Assembly (NCBI GenBank): GCA_025506515.1
Contig: CM046443.1
Coordinates: 92,233,349-92,297,348, forward strand
Direction of reading: 5' to 3'
DNA: 64,000 nucleotides
From: Flaveria trinervia
Lineage: Eukaryota; Streptophyta; Magnoliopsida; Asterales; Asteraceae
The notes under the pieces are model-generated. The model saw nothing but the letters and a program-made list of their open reading frames with translations, searched no databases and was not told the origin of the DNA. How positions within the stretch are numbered: the stretch's first letter is position 1; every line of letters begins with the position of its first letter. The position numbers were made by a program, and so were the translations under genes. This document shows positions 34,703 through 46,542 of the stretch, piece after piece.

Positions 34703-34722
34703 AGTCTACCCCCCTTATATAG
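34703..34722 (-). other. Polypurine tract of Ty3-2
   Basis: On minus ATATAAGGGGGGTAGACT runs directly into the LTR start TGTAACAC. This is the plus-strand primer of reverse transcription. Confidence 0.85.
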
Positions 34723-34741
34723 GTTTCGTCCTTGAAACCTG

Positions 34742-37649
34742 TTACTCCTCGAACAAATATGGGTAATGTTGTCTCATCTATTCTTCAGTCTCCCACGTAG
34801 ACTCTGATCCCTTTCTGTGCTTCCACTGTACACGCACAAGAGGAACCACTTTATTCCTTAATCTCTTCTCTTTACGATCAAGGATCGCCACTGGTTGCTC
34901 CACATAATTGAGTCGTTCATCTAGCTCGATATCCTACAGTGGTACAATCATATCCTCGTTTGCTAAGAACTTTCTCAAATGAGATACATGGAATGTAGGG
35001 TGAATCCCACTTAACTCATCTAGTAACTCTAGTCTATAGGCCACCTCTCCTACTCGGGCAATGATTCGGAAATGCCCTATGTATCTCAGGCTCAACTTGC
35101 CCTGCTTCCTAAACCTAATGATACCCTTTCAAGGTGAGACTTTCAACATAACTCTATCACCCAACTTGAACTCAATCGGTCTATGTTGTTTATCAGCATA
35201 TGACTTCTGTCTATCTTTGGCTGCCTTCATAAAGGCCTTGATCCTTTCCAGCTTTTCAGTCGTAGCCTCGACCACTTCAATGCTCCCTAACTCTTTATGA
35301 CCAATATCACCCTAACACATAGGCGTTCTGCATCTTCTATCATATAGCATCTCATAAGGAGGCATACCAATACTGGCATGATAACTGTTGTTATATGAGA
35401 ACTCAGCTAATGGTAAGTTATCATCCCAACTTCCTCCAAAATCAATGACACATTTTCGAAGCATATCTTCCAGCGTCTGAATCGTCCTTTTCGACTGACC
35501 ATTCGTTTGAGGATGATAAGCTGTGCTAATATGTAACCTCGTTCCCATAGCATCATGAAATTTCTTCCAAAATTTAGATTTAAACCAGGTGTCATGATCA
35601 AACACAATAGACACCGTCACACCATGACGAGTTACAATCTCCTTGATGAAAAGATCCGCCAACCTCTCGGATGAATATGTCTCGCGGATTGCTAGGAAGT
35701 GAGCACTCTTCGTCAGACGGTCCACAATCACCCATATGGCATCATACCCTCGCACGGTACGCGATAGCTTCGTAATAAAGTCCATGATGATATGTTCCCA
35801 CTTCCACTCCAGTATATCCAAAGGTTGGATCTTTCCGTACGGCTTTTGGTGCTCGGCCTTCACTTGTAAACAAGTAAGACATTTACTCACATACTCCACC
35901 ACATCACATTTCATACCCGGCCACCAATAATCTTTCTTCATATCTTGGTACATCTTCGTAGCACCGGGATGAATAGTATCGAGTTTTATGAGCTTCATCC
36001 ATAATCTTTCCACGTAGATCCCCATAGTTAGGAATCCACACCCTTCCGAATCGGGTTCTAACACCAAGGGTGTTTTCACCTAATTCCACAACCAGACCTC
36101 TCATTCTTGCAGAGTTAAGATGATCTTCTTTCAACGCTCCATCTTGAAACTCTTTGACCTGCTTCATCACCTCAAAGGTGATGATCAACTGATAAGCCTT
36201 CACCCGAATCGGGTCGGGTCTCTCCTTTTGGCTAAAGGCATCCACCACCACGTTCGCTTTGCCTGGATGGTAATGGATCTCGCAATCATAGTCTTTTATG
36301 AGCTCCAACCATCTCCTTTGCCTCTTGTTCAAGTCCTTCTGCTTGAAGAAATACTTCAAGCTCTTGTGGTTAGTGAATATGGTGCACTTCGTCCCGTATA
36401 GGTAGTGCCTCCATATCTTTAACGCAAAGACCACGACTGCTAGCTCCAAATCATGAGTAGGATAATTAACCTCATGAAACTTCAGCTGTTGGGATACATA
36501 GGCTATAACCTTTCCTCTCTGCATCAACACACATCCCAACCCCGAGTAAGAAGCATCTGAATCAACCACCAAATCTTCGCTTCCATCGGGTAACGACAAG
36601 ACAGGAGCTTGAGTCAATCTTGCCTTTAACTCCTCAAATTCCTTCTCTTGGGCCTGACCCCATACAAACTTTATATCTTTCTGGGTCAACTTGGTCAGTG
36701 GAGAAGCGATCTTAGAGAAGTCTTGAAGGAATCTCCTATAATAGCCTGGCAAACTCAAGAAACTACGAATCTCGGATGGTATCTTTGGAGACTTCCATTG
36801 CATCACCGCCTCCACCTTTGTTGGGTCGACCATAATCCCCTCAGGATCACTACATGACCCAAAAACTGAACTTCGTGCAACCAGAACGTGCACTTGGAGA
36901 ATTTGGCATATACTTTCTCCCTTGTCAGTGTCTCCAACCCCTCTTGAATGTTACCGACATACTCTTCCTCGCTTTTTGAATAAATCAGGATATCATCAAT
37001 AATCACAATCACTGATTTATCTAATATCGACTAACACACTCGATTCATCAAGTCCATAAAAGCAGCTGGCCCATTAGTCAAACCAAATGACATAACGAGA
37101 AACTTGTAATGTCCATAGCGCGTGTGAAAAGCTGTTTTAGGAATATCCTTCTCCTTCACCTTCAACTGATGGTAACTAGATCATCAATCCTCGGTAATGG
37201 GTGCCGATTCTTCACCGTCAGCTTATTTAGCTCACGCTAGTCTATACACATTCTCATACTGCCCTCTTTCTTTTTCACAAATAAAACCGGTGCACCCCAA
37301 GGAGAGATACTCGGTCTAATGAATCCCTTGTCAAGCAACTCCTGTAGTTGCTCCATCTTAGTCGGGGCCAGACGATATGGTGCCTTAGCAACAGGTTGGG
37401 CACCCGGTATCAAATTAATCTGAAAATCAATCTCGTGGTTTGGTGGCACTACTGGTAAATCTTCAGGAAACACGTTTGGAAAGTCACACACCACCAGTAC
37501 GTCGGTCAGTTGTGGTGTTGGCGTATCCACATCCTTCACGTAGGCCAAGTAGGCACTACATCCACACCTCATGCACTTTCCTGCCACCGCCATCGAAATC
37601 ACCTTTGGAATCGTTGTGACTTGATCATCATAAACTGTCACCGTACTCC
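34742..37649 (-). pseudogene. Ty3-2 pol: protease end, RT, RNase H, integrase, chromodomain (broken)
   Basis: In minus order: the end of protease and the RT start (37649-37237, with PWGAPVLFVKKKEGSMRMCID), RT continuing with FLVMSFGLTN and IIDDILIYSKS (family norm FIDD), RNase H with VVDSDASYSGLGC (36893-35904), integrase zinc region (H-x-..CLTCLQ, about 35870), catalytic DFITKL.., FDHDTWF and PQTNGQSKRTIQTLE (36079-35312), GDRVM, and a chromodomain-like W-K-H-R-K end with the stop at 34742. About 55 bases are missing near 37170-37190, which removes the first RT catalytic motif (x-R-I-D-L). A stop near 37027, a TAA near 35310 and further frameshifts add to this. It cannot make active RT. Confidence 0.88.
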
Positions 37650-37654
37650 CGTCA
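37650..37654. other. Target-site duplication CGTCA of the solo LTR
   Basis: Its partner is at 39978-39982; together they split the protease reading frame of Ty3-2. Confidence 0.9.
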
Positions 37655-39977
37655 TGTAACACTCGGTTATGTCCTTTGAAGCCAAAGAAAGAAGAAAAAG
37701 AAAGAAAAGATATAAAGCCTAAAGTCGAGGAACCAAACTTGCCAAAACGAGAGAATCTTTGGAGGAGTAGGGGTATAATAGGGGCATAGCAGCCCATTCT
37801 CCCCTTATTCTCCCCTTCAATTCACTAGAGAGAGAAAGAGAAAGGAGAAAGGGCAAAGGCTAGGGTTTTTGAAGAATCGAGGTGCAAAAGTCGAAGGCAA
37901 GCGGGTTTGTGAGAAGCTATAACCGAAAAGGCTTTCAATGTGAGTTCTTGGACCCCTCTTTTGCATATTTTCAACTGATTTGGGGCTGGAGCACATAGAA
38001 AACCCGTTTTTGAAGTGTGTGCGTTGAACCCGTGTGTATCTGTTTGTGTGTGACTCGAGTGGGGTTTGATTTCGGGCTTGGTTGTGCTTGAATGGTGTTG
38101 TGGTTTGTGTTTCTAAGGTTTAGGATGGTTGATTTGAGCTTAGAACAGGTTTGAGAGGGTTTGGAGGCCGAAAAGTGCAGATTAGGTCCGGGATGAACTG
38201 CATTCTGCACCCAACTAGGGCTATGCGACTGGAGGCCATATGATCGAATGGCATGCGACTGTAGGCCATACGGCCGAAAGTTAGGCGACTGAAGTCCATG
38301 CACTTGGATGCAATGCGACTGAGGTTCATACGCATGCGACTCGTGCAACTGAGGCCCATACGCATGTGAATCGTGCGGCTGAGGTTCATTGGCATGGGAT
38401 TCATGCGACTAAGGTCCATACGCCTAGGTGGTTATTTGCATAGTGTTCATTCACCTATAGTGACCATTCGCATAGGTTCCATTCGCCTAAAAGATCTTTC
38501 ATACTGTGCCCAATCCCAAAATTAGTTCTATACATATGCCCAACAATGAGAAAAATGAATGCAATAGCTAAATGATGATGAGCCATATCAGTCAGCCATA
38601 AACTTTGGGTTTGTGGATGGAATCCCCCGAGAAGGGTTAAAAGTCCATTCGCCTGGTGTTCATTCGCCTAAGTGTTCAGTCGCTTGGGAGGTCATGCGAC
38701 TGAAAGGTGCCCATACGCCCAAATAGGGAACGTGCACCCGAAAAAAGCGTAGTTTAACTTTCTGACTTTCAGCTAGATGCGTAGAGGTAAGCTTTGACCT
38801 AGGAGGTTCCCAGGGGTCCATGTAAGTTGACTTTTGAGGTTATAGACGTTATGATGGGCACGTTGATGATGTATTGATGTATGATTGATGCTTATGCATG
38901 ATGGTATGTATGATGTATTTTATGTATGTATGATGCCCTGTATGATGATGTTGACTACGTATGATGATGTTCCTTACATTGTATGTTTATTTTCCCATGG
39001 CTTTATGTTGTATGTTAATGAGTGAATTGAAAGTTTTATGTAACGTAAAGTGGAAGATAATAAAAAAGGAACATAATGATAGAATGCATGCATTAATGAA
39101 CGAAGGAAAGTAATGTAAGTCTTGCAAGCCTTGTATGTCGGAACACGCCCAATGAAGGGTGTTAGTCCAACGGTGTGTGGGTTAGCTACCCTAGAAGGAT
39201 GCAGACCGGGGTCTTTCTTTGTGATTGACCATTTGTATAGAACCTTTGTCGCTTACCCTAGATACTATGGCCAGGCTGCTGTGCGCCATGACGTGAGGTC
39301 TATGATAGACCTCGACCTAGTATCCGCTTTATGCATGACCGTGGGTATAGCACATGACAATGGTACGCCTGAATTTACCCTTTGGTACTGTGGCCAGGCT
39401 GCTGTGCACCACGACGGGGGGTCTATGATGGACCCCGACCTAGTACCCGCTTTATGCATGATGTTGGGGTAAAGTTCATGGTTTTGATGGAATGAAATGA
39501 AGTAATGATGAATGTATGAATGAATGAATGAAGGTTAATGAATGAATGAATGAAGGTTAATGAATGAATGATGAATATAATAATGATATTATCAATGTGT
39601 ACGTATGATGTGTGATCATATACAAAAGTAAAGAACGGTTTTAATGAAAATAAAGTATGTTTTATTATAAAACTAGAACTCACTCAGAAATGCTGACTTT
39701 TATGTGTTTCCAGTTGGCAGGTAATGTTGCTGAGGATGGCACGGGGTAGCTACTCAGCTCTTTTGGATGGCATCCATATTTATAATGCTTTTGTGATGTA
39801 ATACAACATGTATTTTGTAACTTGATAATGATGTATTGTTTTGTAAAAGCTTTTATGATGAAATGAGATGCCTATTTTGGATGATTCCGCTACAATGTTT
39901 TCTTTAATTTAATGAAAATATATGTTTTATGTGCAATGAATGACCAACTGTAAGTGTCCCGGGAACGGAGCCTTATA
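37655..39977 (+). repeat. Solo LTR inside Ty3-2 protease (2323 bp, TSD CGTCA)
   Basis: It starts TGTAACACTCGG and ends GGAGCCTTATA, the family ends in + orientation. A TATA-like TATAATA at 37774 is followed by GCAGCCCA, and a CAAT|GTGAGTTCTTGG donor-like site lies at 37940. CATGCGAC / CATACGC words fill about 38220-38710. AACTCACTCAG..GCTGACTTTTATGTGTTTCCAG ends at 39713. The frames at 38120-38419 and 39122-39472 are repeat-driven and not genes. Confidence 0.92.
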
Positions 39978-39982
39978 CGTCA

Positions 39983-41628
39983 GGCGCTGTCAATCGAATC
40001 ATCTTCTTGCGACACACAATATTCGCCTCGTAGTCCGCCAACCAATCCATTCCTAGGACTACATCAAACCGGCTAAGGTCATCACAAATGGTCTAACAGG
40101 AAAATTGTGACCTTCTAGTTCTATGTCACATCCTTCTATCATCTCGGAAATTCTAGTAGATTTACCTATGGCAGTTTCTATGTCGAAGGGCGTATATATA
40201 TTCTTACTACTAACAGGAAATTTAGTACAGAAAGAAGCAAAAATAAAACTTTTACTAGCACCAGTATCAAATAACACAGAGGCTAAAGTTTGTTTTACTA
40301 GAAACGTACCTGACACAACATCGGGGTCCGTCCTAGCCTCCTCCTGCATCATCGTGAATGCTCTGGCACTCGCCCTCTGCCCTTCTCCTCTAGTCTTCTT
40401 CGTCCCCGAACCTCTAGCCCTTGGCTTTTTACAGTCCCTGCTCATGTGGCCAGTCTCCCCACAATTATAACATCTTACCACCCCACAATCTCTAGCCATA
40501 TGACTAGGCTTCCCATACTTTAAGCAGATGTTTGATTCCCACTTGCATTCTCCCGAATGCTCCTTCCCACACTTACCACATCTCTTCGACCCCGCACTAG
40601 GTGTGACCACATGACGGTCATTCACCTGTGCCTTCTTATTACTCGTCGGGGCTCCACCCCAACCAAACCTTTTCCCATTCCAGTTCCGGTCACCACCACC
40701 CTTCTTACTCCCCTCAGCCACCACCACAGTCCTTTCGTCATATAAACTCCCTGCCAAGTCAACTACTGACCTAAACGTGCTTGGTCGGGCAGCGATCATG
40801 TGCCTACGGATATCCGCCGGCAAGCCCTGGATATACCTCTTGATCTTTCATGACGAGGTGTCACTTGATCTGGCACCAGCCGTGGCATCTCATTGAACTT
40901 GGTGGTGTATTGCTAATGTGTCAGCGTTCCTGCTTCCAATTGCAGGAACTCTCTCTCAACCTTATCCATCTCCCAGTGAGGACAGAACTCCTCAATCACC
41001 AGCCTCTTCAACTCTGCCCATTTCATCCTTCCTATCGCCCGGCTACCCTTTTCTTGGAAGATATTGTCCCCCTAGCACAAAGCCAATTCCATGAATGAAT
41101 GGGCAGCGAACTTCACCTTTTGGTTCTCTTGGCACTCGCTGATATTCAGAACAGCTTCTATCTCCATCACCCATCGGTGAGTAGTAGCAGCAGTGCCGTT
41201 ACCATCAAAAGTAGGGGGCTTGTATCTTTGAAATGCCTCGTAATTGCAGCCTTGTACCGCCTCCGGCGCAGGCTCTTCTTCCTCCTCTTCTTCCTCGTCA
41301 TCCGAGAAAACCGTCTCAGTCTCGGGTCGTCTCCCTTCGCCCGTAGGCCTACTCGTTTCCTTCCTCTCCCCCTCCCATACCGCCTTATCACTTTAGTCAC
41401 TACAGACGGTAAGATCGTCTGCATGACCTGGTGCACCTCTTCCACAATAGCCTCCTTCACTGAGACTCTCAAGTTAGCACTCTCATCACCGCCCTCTGGA
41501 TGAGGGATCTCGGGTTCTTCAGGAACCACCTTTTAAACTCTAGGCCTTCCTCTTTTGGGCCACGGTTCAACAACACGCACACCACGACCTCCACCCCTTG
41601 AAGCTTTCAAAGATCTACCACCGGCCAT
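39983..41628 (-). pseudogene. Ty3-2 gag and protease start (broken)
   Basis: An ATG at 41628 (minus) starts MAGGRSLKASRGGG. The capsid region follows in shifted frames, then a zinc-finger region with CGKCGKEHSGEC, CLKYGKPSHMARDC (middle Cys replaced by Tyr) and CYNCGETGHMSRDC (intact), and then the protease motif VLFDTGASKSFI. A TAA falls after RGRPRV near 41533, and there are frameshifts between 41170 and 40823. The frame joins 37649 across the solo LTR. gag packages the RNA, and the protease would cut the polyprotein. Confidence 0.88.
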
Positions 41629-41963
41629 CCTCTACACACACTATAAGATTCAAACACCAACACGGTCATTCAAGGGAACAACTCAGTTTATGTCAAGTCT
41701 AGTAAGTCCCTAATTATAGTTGCCAGTTGTGATTAGCCACTTACTTTACTCTTCATACCCCAAACATTATCTATCCTGACTACATCAGTATCTAAATCCA
41801 CAAACAACACGTAAACCACATAACATGCGCACATAATGCAGTTAACATTAAGAAAATACCTTATGGCACGCAGCTACTCGGACTGGCATCCCTTCTCTTT
41901 CCGTCCTGTTTTCAGTTTTAGTTTAGGTTTATTTTGAAAATTTACCCGTTTCACTCAAACTTT

Positions 41964-41976
41964 GGCTCTGATACCA
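41964..41976 (-). other. Primer-binding site of Ty3-2 (initiator tRNA-Met)
   Basis: On minus TGGTATCAGAGCC lies three bases after the end of the 5' LTR. It is complementary to the 3' end of plant initiator methionine tRNA. Confidence 0.92.
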
Positions 41977-41979
41977 ACT

Positions 41980-44650
41980 TGTAAGGCCCCGTTCTCGGGA
42001 CGCTCACAGCTGGTCATTCATCGCACATAAAAAAAATATTTATATTAACTTAAATAATCATTGCAGCGGAAACATTAAAAACAACATTTCATTTAATTAA
42101 AAAAACTTTTGCAAAATAATACATCGTTATCACATTACAAAATACTTATTGCATTACATCACAAAAGCATTATAAAAATGGATGCCATCCAAAAAGAGCC
42201 AAGTAGCCGCCCCGTGCCATCCTCAACAACCTTTACCTCCCAACTCTGGAAAATGCATAAAAAGTCAATGTTGTTTAGCGAGTTCTAGTTTTATAAAACA
42301 TTATATTACCTTTCTTTTGTTTTCCATTACTATCGCACGTGATCACACATCATACGTACAACAAGGTAATAATTATTATCTTCATCATCGTTCGTTTTGT
42401 ACATTTCGCACGTTTCACACATTTCGTACTTATCGCACTTTTCATACATTTATTATCTTTCACTTCTATCTAGGTCCTGTACTTAACCCCCCTCTTGAGC
42501 ACATAGCTATATCATCTAGGGTTAAGCAACAAGGACCCTATATCACACATATGTAGTAGTCACTAGACTGACTCCCCCTTTGTGTCTTAACTCTTATGGG
42601 TTAGCCAAAATCGGGCGCTGTATAACACACAATAATTAGGAAATCGCACGTATTGGAGTAGTCAACGAGACTGAACTCTTACTGTATGTATGAAACCTTA
42701 TGAGTCAACCAAAATCCCACACTGTAGACACACACAGTTGAGCTAACAACTCTCAATGAGTTGTGTACCTCCTTTTATTTGCTTGCAAGCCTTTCATACT
42801 TTCATTCATTCATTAACATTCAACGTACTCATTTCCTTCATTAACATTCAACGTAAAGCCTTTCCACTGTTCATTATCTTTCACTTTATGTTATATAATA
42901 CTTAATCATTTCCTTCATTAACATTCAACATATAGCCGCAGAAAGATAAATATACATAAACAGGAACATCAACAAGATCATGCAAATCTTTATACATAAT
43001 AGCATGCATACATAACATACATCACACATACCATCATGCATAACATCATCATCATAACATGTAATGCCCGGTTATTTCTTTTGAAGCCAAAGAAAGAAGG
43101 AAAAGAGAAAGAAAAGAAATAAAGCCCAAATTCAAGGACCAAACTTGCCAAAACAGGAAAAACCTTGAATGAGTGGGGGTATAAGAGAGGGAAGGCAGCC
43201 CACACCCTCCCCCACACTTGTGAAAATCAGCCAAAGAGAGAAAGGGGGGAGAAAATCGATTCAATACCCCATGAGGATGCACACAGGGGTTCAATCTTTG
43301 TGATTGACCAGATGTATGGGGTCTTGTCGCTTAACCTAGATGAATTGCTTGGTGCTCTAGAGGGGGGGTTAAGCACATGATAGGACCTAGATGAAAATGA
43401 AAGATAATAAATGTATGAAATATATAATGATGAAGATAATAACTATTATCTATGTGTACGTACAATAGGTGATCACGTTCTAAGACTATTATGATTTGAA
43501 AGAAAGTAAATGATGGTTTTAAACGAAAGATAAAGTATTTTATAAATTAAATCAAGAACTCACTCAGCAACGCAGATTTTTATGTGTTTCCAGTCGGGAG
43601 TTAATGTTGCTGAGAATGGAATGGGGCGGCTACTCAGCTCTTTTGGATGACATTCTTTTGTTTAATGTTTTTACATTGTAATGCGAACGAATGATGTTTT
43701 GAAATGAACGATTGTATTAACTTGCAAAAGTATTTATATGAAATGAAAAGCTATTTTAATGTTCCGCTGCAATGTTTTATGAAGGTTCAATGTAAAATTA
43801 TATGTTTTATGTGCAATGATTTACTAGTAAGCGTCCCGGGAACGGGGCCTTACATAACATCATCATCATATGTCATCCATGCCCATCACATCATCTTTGA
43901 CTTCAAAAAGTCAACTTACTATGCCCCCGGGAACCTCCCAAGTCAAATTCTCATACTAGGCGCATGAACCCTGTTTGGGCGCATGAGCAGCCTATTTCAC
44001 ACTTAAACATCATAATTCAGTTCTTAATCATTTTCAAACTTATTCCAAGCTTAAATCATGTATTCTAAGCCTTAGAAACATATTCATAACAACATGAAAC
44101 ATAAACATAGCCCAAGTCAATCCCCACCCGTAACATACTCACATACGGGTATAAACCTAACTTATATAAACGTTCATACATGTATTTTCAGCCCCAAAGC
44201 AGTTAAACATGTAAAAAGGAGGTTCTAGAACTCACCTTAGCTGCCTTTTATTATGACTTCTTTAAAACCCATCTGCAGGTTGAGTTCAACCGCCTAGAAA
44301 CCCACCAAAAACATACCCGAACACATACAAATATGCATAAGCACACACCCGAGGATAAAACCGGTTAAGAACATCTTAAACACATGAATTCTTACCTTGA
44401 GTTTGAATTTTGCATAGGTTCTTCAAAATACCCGAGAGTTTCAGCTCTCTTTCTTTCTCTCTGTCAAAAACCCGAATGATACAAGGTATGTAGGAGGTGA
44501 TGGGCGGCCATCACCTTTTACTCACCAACTTTTCCAACTTTTTGGTCCTTTTTACACTTTTTACTCTTCAAATTGGGTAAAATATCTTTTCTTTCTTTTT
44601 CTTCACCTTATTATTCTTTCCTTGGCTCTTATAAATAACCGGGTGTTACG
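41980..44650 (-). repeat. 5' LTR of Ty3-2, interrupted by a solo LTR
   Basis: Ends TGTAAGGCCCCG and GGGTGTTACG (last base changed from A). With the insertion at 43060-43859 removed it is about 1.87 kb, shorter than the 3' LTR mainly in the GGCGCATGR part. The donor-like AAGGTGAGTTCTAGAAC (near 44225-44240, minus) and the TTGACTTTTTATGCATTTTCCAG block (near 42250, minus) are both intact. Confidence 0.88.
43060..43854 (+). repeat. Short solo LTR inside the Ty3-2 5' LTR (795 bp, TSD TAACA)
   Basis: It starts TGTAATGCCCGG and ends GGGGCCTTACA, with TAACA at 43055-43059 and 43855-43859. It has TATAAGAG at 43180 followed by GGCAGCCCAC. Compared with the 2.3-kb copy at 37655 it lacks the middle part: near 43265 it jumps from the leader to 'ttcaatctttgtgattgacc'. 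The donor-like site and the repeat array are gone, but the acceptor-like TATGTGTTTCCAG (ending 43593) stays. Confidence 0.9.
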
Positions 44651-44788
44651 ACTTAGTTCCTAATGCTTTTGGCAAGGTTTGCCAGAATCATGAAGTAAAC
44701 CTATTATCTTTGTTGGATATTATTGAAATAGGTATTCTATTTCTGGACATAGTTTTTTATTTTTCATATAAATTCTTGCTAATTTTTC
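44651..44788 (-). pseudogene. Ty3-1 integrase catalytic-core fragment
   Basis: The first five bases (ACTTA) are the right target duplication of Ty3-2. On minus the fragment reads LARIYMKN and, in a shifted frame, ISIISNKDNRFTS..FWQTLPKALGT, the integrase segment around the second catalytic Asp. It joins 32518 when Ty3-2 is removed. On its right it is cut abruptly at 44788/44789 against the middle of the Ty3-3 LTR. Confidence 0.8.
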
Positions 44789-46223
44789 CATCCCTAAGGT
44801 TTAGGATGGTCGATTTAGGCTTAAAATGGGTTTAGATGAGTTTGGAGGCCGAAAACCCTCGGCTGCAGTCGGGTTGAACTGCATTCTGCATCAGTTAGGG
44901 CTAGGCGACCGACTGGAGGCCGAATGGAGGCCATACGGCCGATTAGGGTGCGATTGGGGTCCATTCGCATGATTGGGGTTCATTCGCACGATTGGAGGGC
45001 CAGTCGCATGGGGGTCATGCGACTGAAGGACCATTCGCACGACTGAAGGTCCAGTCGCATAGGTGCTCATCCGCATTGTTCATTCGCACGACTGGATGTT
45101 CATTCGCATAGGTGTTCATCCGTATTAGTTCAATCGCATGATGTTCAGTCGCACGGAGGCCATGCGACTGAAGGGTGTCCATACGCCCGAATAGGGCTGT
45201 TGAACCCGAGGAAGGTATAGATTGACTTTTGACTTTCGGGGAAAAGTGCAGATGTAAGTTTTGATGTAAGATTCCCATAAGAGTTTTTAAGATGACGATC
45301 GAGGTCTTAGAAAGCATGTTGGGCATGATGAGGATGTTGCATGTTTAGGCTTGTTATGTATGTATGATGTTGCCCTGTATGATGTGATGTTGATGCATGT
45401 TTATGTTCCTTAGTATGATGTATAACATCTTTCCTATGGCTTTACCTGTTATGATGAATGAACGAAGTATTATGTAACGTAAAGTGAAAGATAAAGAAGA
45501 GGAACATGATGAATGAATGCGTGTATTAATGAACGAATGAACGTCTTGCACACATCGGATACTGGGTCCTTCTTGATGATTGACCCAAAATGTAGAACCT
45601 CTACCGCTCACCCCTAGTACTGTGGCATACGTTTAGCTGTCATTCGTTGACTTCGGCCCAGTAGCTAAGACTGATGGTTACTCCTAGTACCGTGGCATAC
45701 GTTTAGCTGTCATTCGTTGACTTCAGCCCGGTAGCTACGACTAACCGGGGTGTAGCACATGGTATTGGTTTGGGATTATGTCCGATGCGCAAGTAAGGCA
45801 ATGAAGGAACGAATGAACGAATGAAGAAGATAATAATGATATTATCTATGTGTACGTATGATGTGTGATCATGTAAAAGTACGAACGGTTTATCTGAAAG
45901 TAAAGTATGTTTTATTTATAAAACTAGAACTCACTCAGCAACGCTGACTTTGATGTGTTTCCAGTTGGCAGGTAATGGTTGCTGAGGATGGCACGGGCGA
46001 CTACTCAGCTCTTTTGGGATGGCATTCTTTTGATTAACGTTTTTGCATTGTAATGCGAACAAACTATTTTTGTAATGAATGTTGTATTAGTTTGCAAAAG
46101 CATTTACATGGAAATGAAAGTTTGTTTTAATTTTCCGCTGCGATTTATTAAATACAAATGTAATTATATGTTTTATTTGCGATGAGAACCCAGCTGTAAG
46201 CGTCCCGGGAACGGGGCCTTACA
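44789..46223 (+). repeat. Truncated 5' LTR of Ty3-3 (1435 bp)
   Basis: It aligns base for base in length with 51647-53081. In the first 400 bases I count roughly eight differences. It ends GGGGCCTTACA. CATTCGCACGACTGG-type words fill 44890-45180, and GCTGACTTTGATGTGTTTCCAG ends at 45964. The promoter and donor-like part have been lost. Confidence 0.92.
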
Positions 46224-46226
46224 AGT

Positions 46227-46239
46227 TGGTATCAGAGCC
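46227..46239 (+). other. Primer-binding site of Ty3-3 (initiator tRNA-Met)
   Basis: TGGTATCAGAGCC lies three bases after the LTR end, complementary to the 3' end of initiator tRNA-Met. Confidence 0.95.
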
Positions 46240-46542
46240 AAAGTTTAAGTGAAAGGGGTAAATTTTCAGAATAAACCTAATCTTAAACTGAGAATGGGAC
46301 GGAAAGGGAATAGGATGCCAAACTGAGTAGCTGCGTGCCATCAGGTATTTTCGTAAAGTTAACCGGTTTTATGTGCGCATGGTATGTGTTATGTGTTGTA
46401 TGCAGATTTAAATACTGATGTAGTCAGGACAGGTAATACTTGGGGTATGAAGAGTAAAGTAAGTGGCTAATCACAACTGGCCACTGTAATTAGGGACTTA
46501 GTATACTTGACTTACTTACTATAAAATGACAGTGTGCGTGTG

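Larger units (their letters stand above)
32524..44650 (-). mobile_element. Ty3-2: Ty3/gypsy (Tekay-like) retrotransposon, 12.1 kb with two nested solo LTRs
   Basis: Both ends carry family LTRs (TGTAAGG... to TGTTAC(A/G)) and the 5-bp duplication ACTTA, so the element is structurally complete. On minus the order is 5' LTR 44650-41980, primer site 41976-41964, gag, protease, reverse transcriptase, RNase H, integrase with chromodomain, polypurine tract, 3' LTR 34702-32524. It sits in the integrase of Ty3-1. Solo LTRs at 37655-39977 (protease) and 43060-43854 (5' LTR) entered later. Removing them gives about 9.0 kb. Confidence 0.92.

Noticed and set aside
39122..39472. 116-codon open frame in a solo LTR
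   Set aside because: It crosses an internal duplicated LTR segment ('ggccaggctgctgtgc.cca.gac' twice); no protein similarity.
40123..41503. Plus-strand open frames of 82-134 codons
   Set aside because: Antisense shadows of the Ty3-2 gag on the minus strand.
45600..45745. Duplicated 'cctagtaccgtggcatacgtttagctgtcattcg' block as a separate element
   Set aside because: The same pair is present at 52470-52600 in the other Ty3-3 LTR, so it is a feature of the LTR family and not a new insertion.
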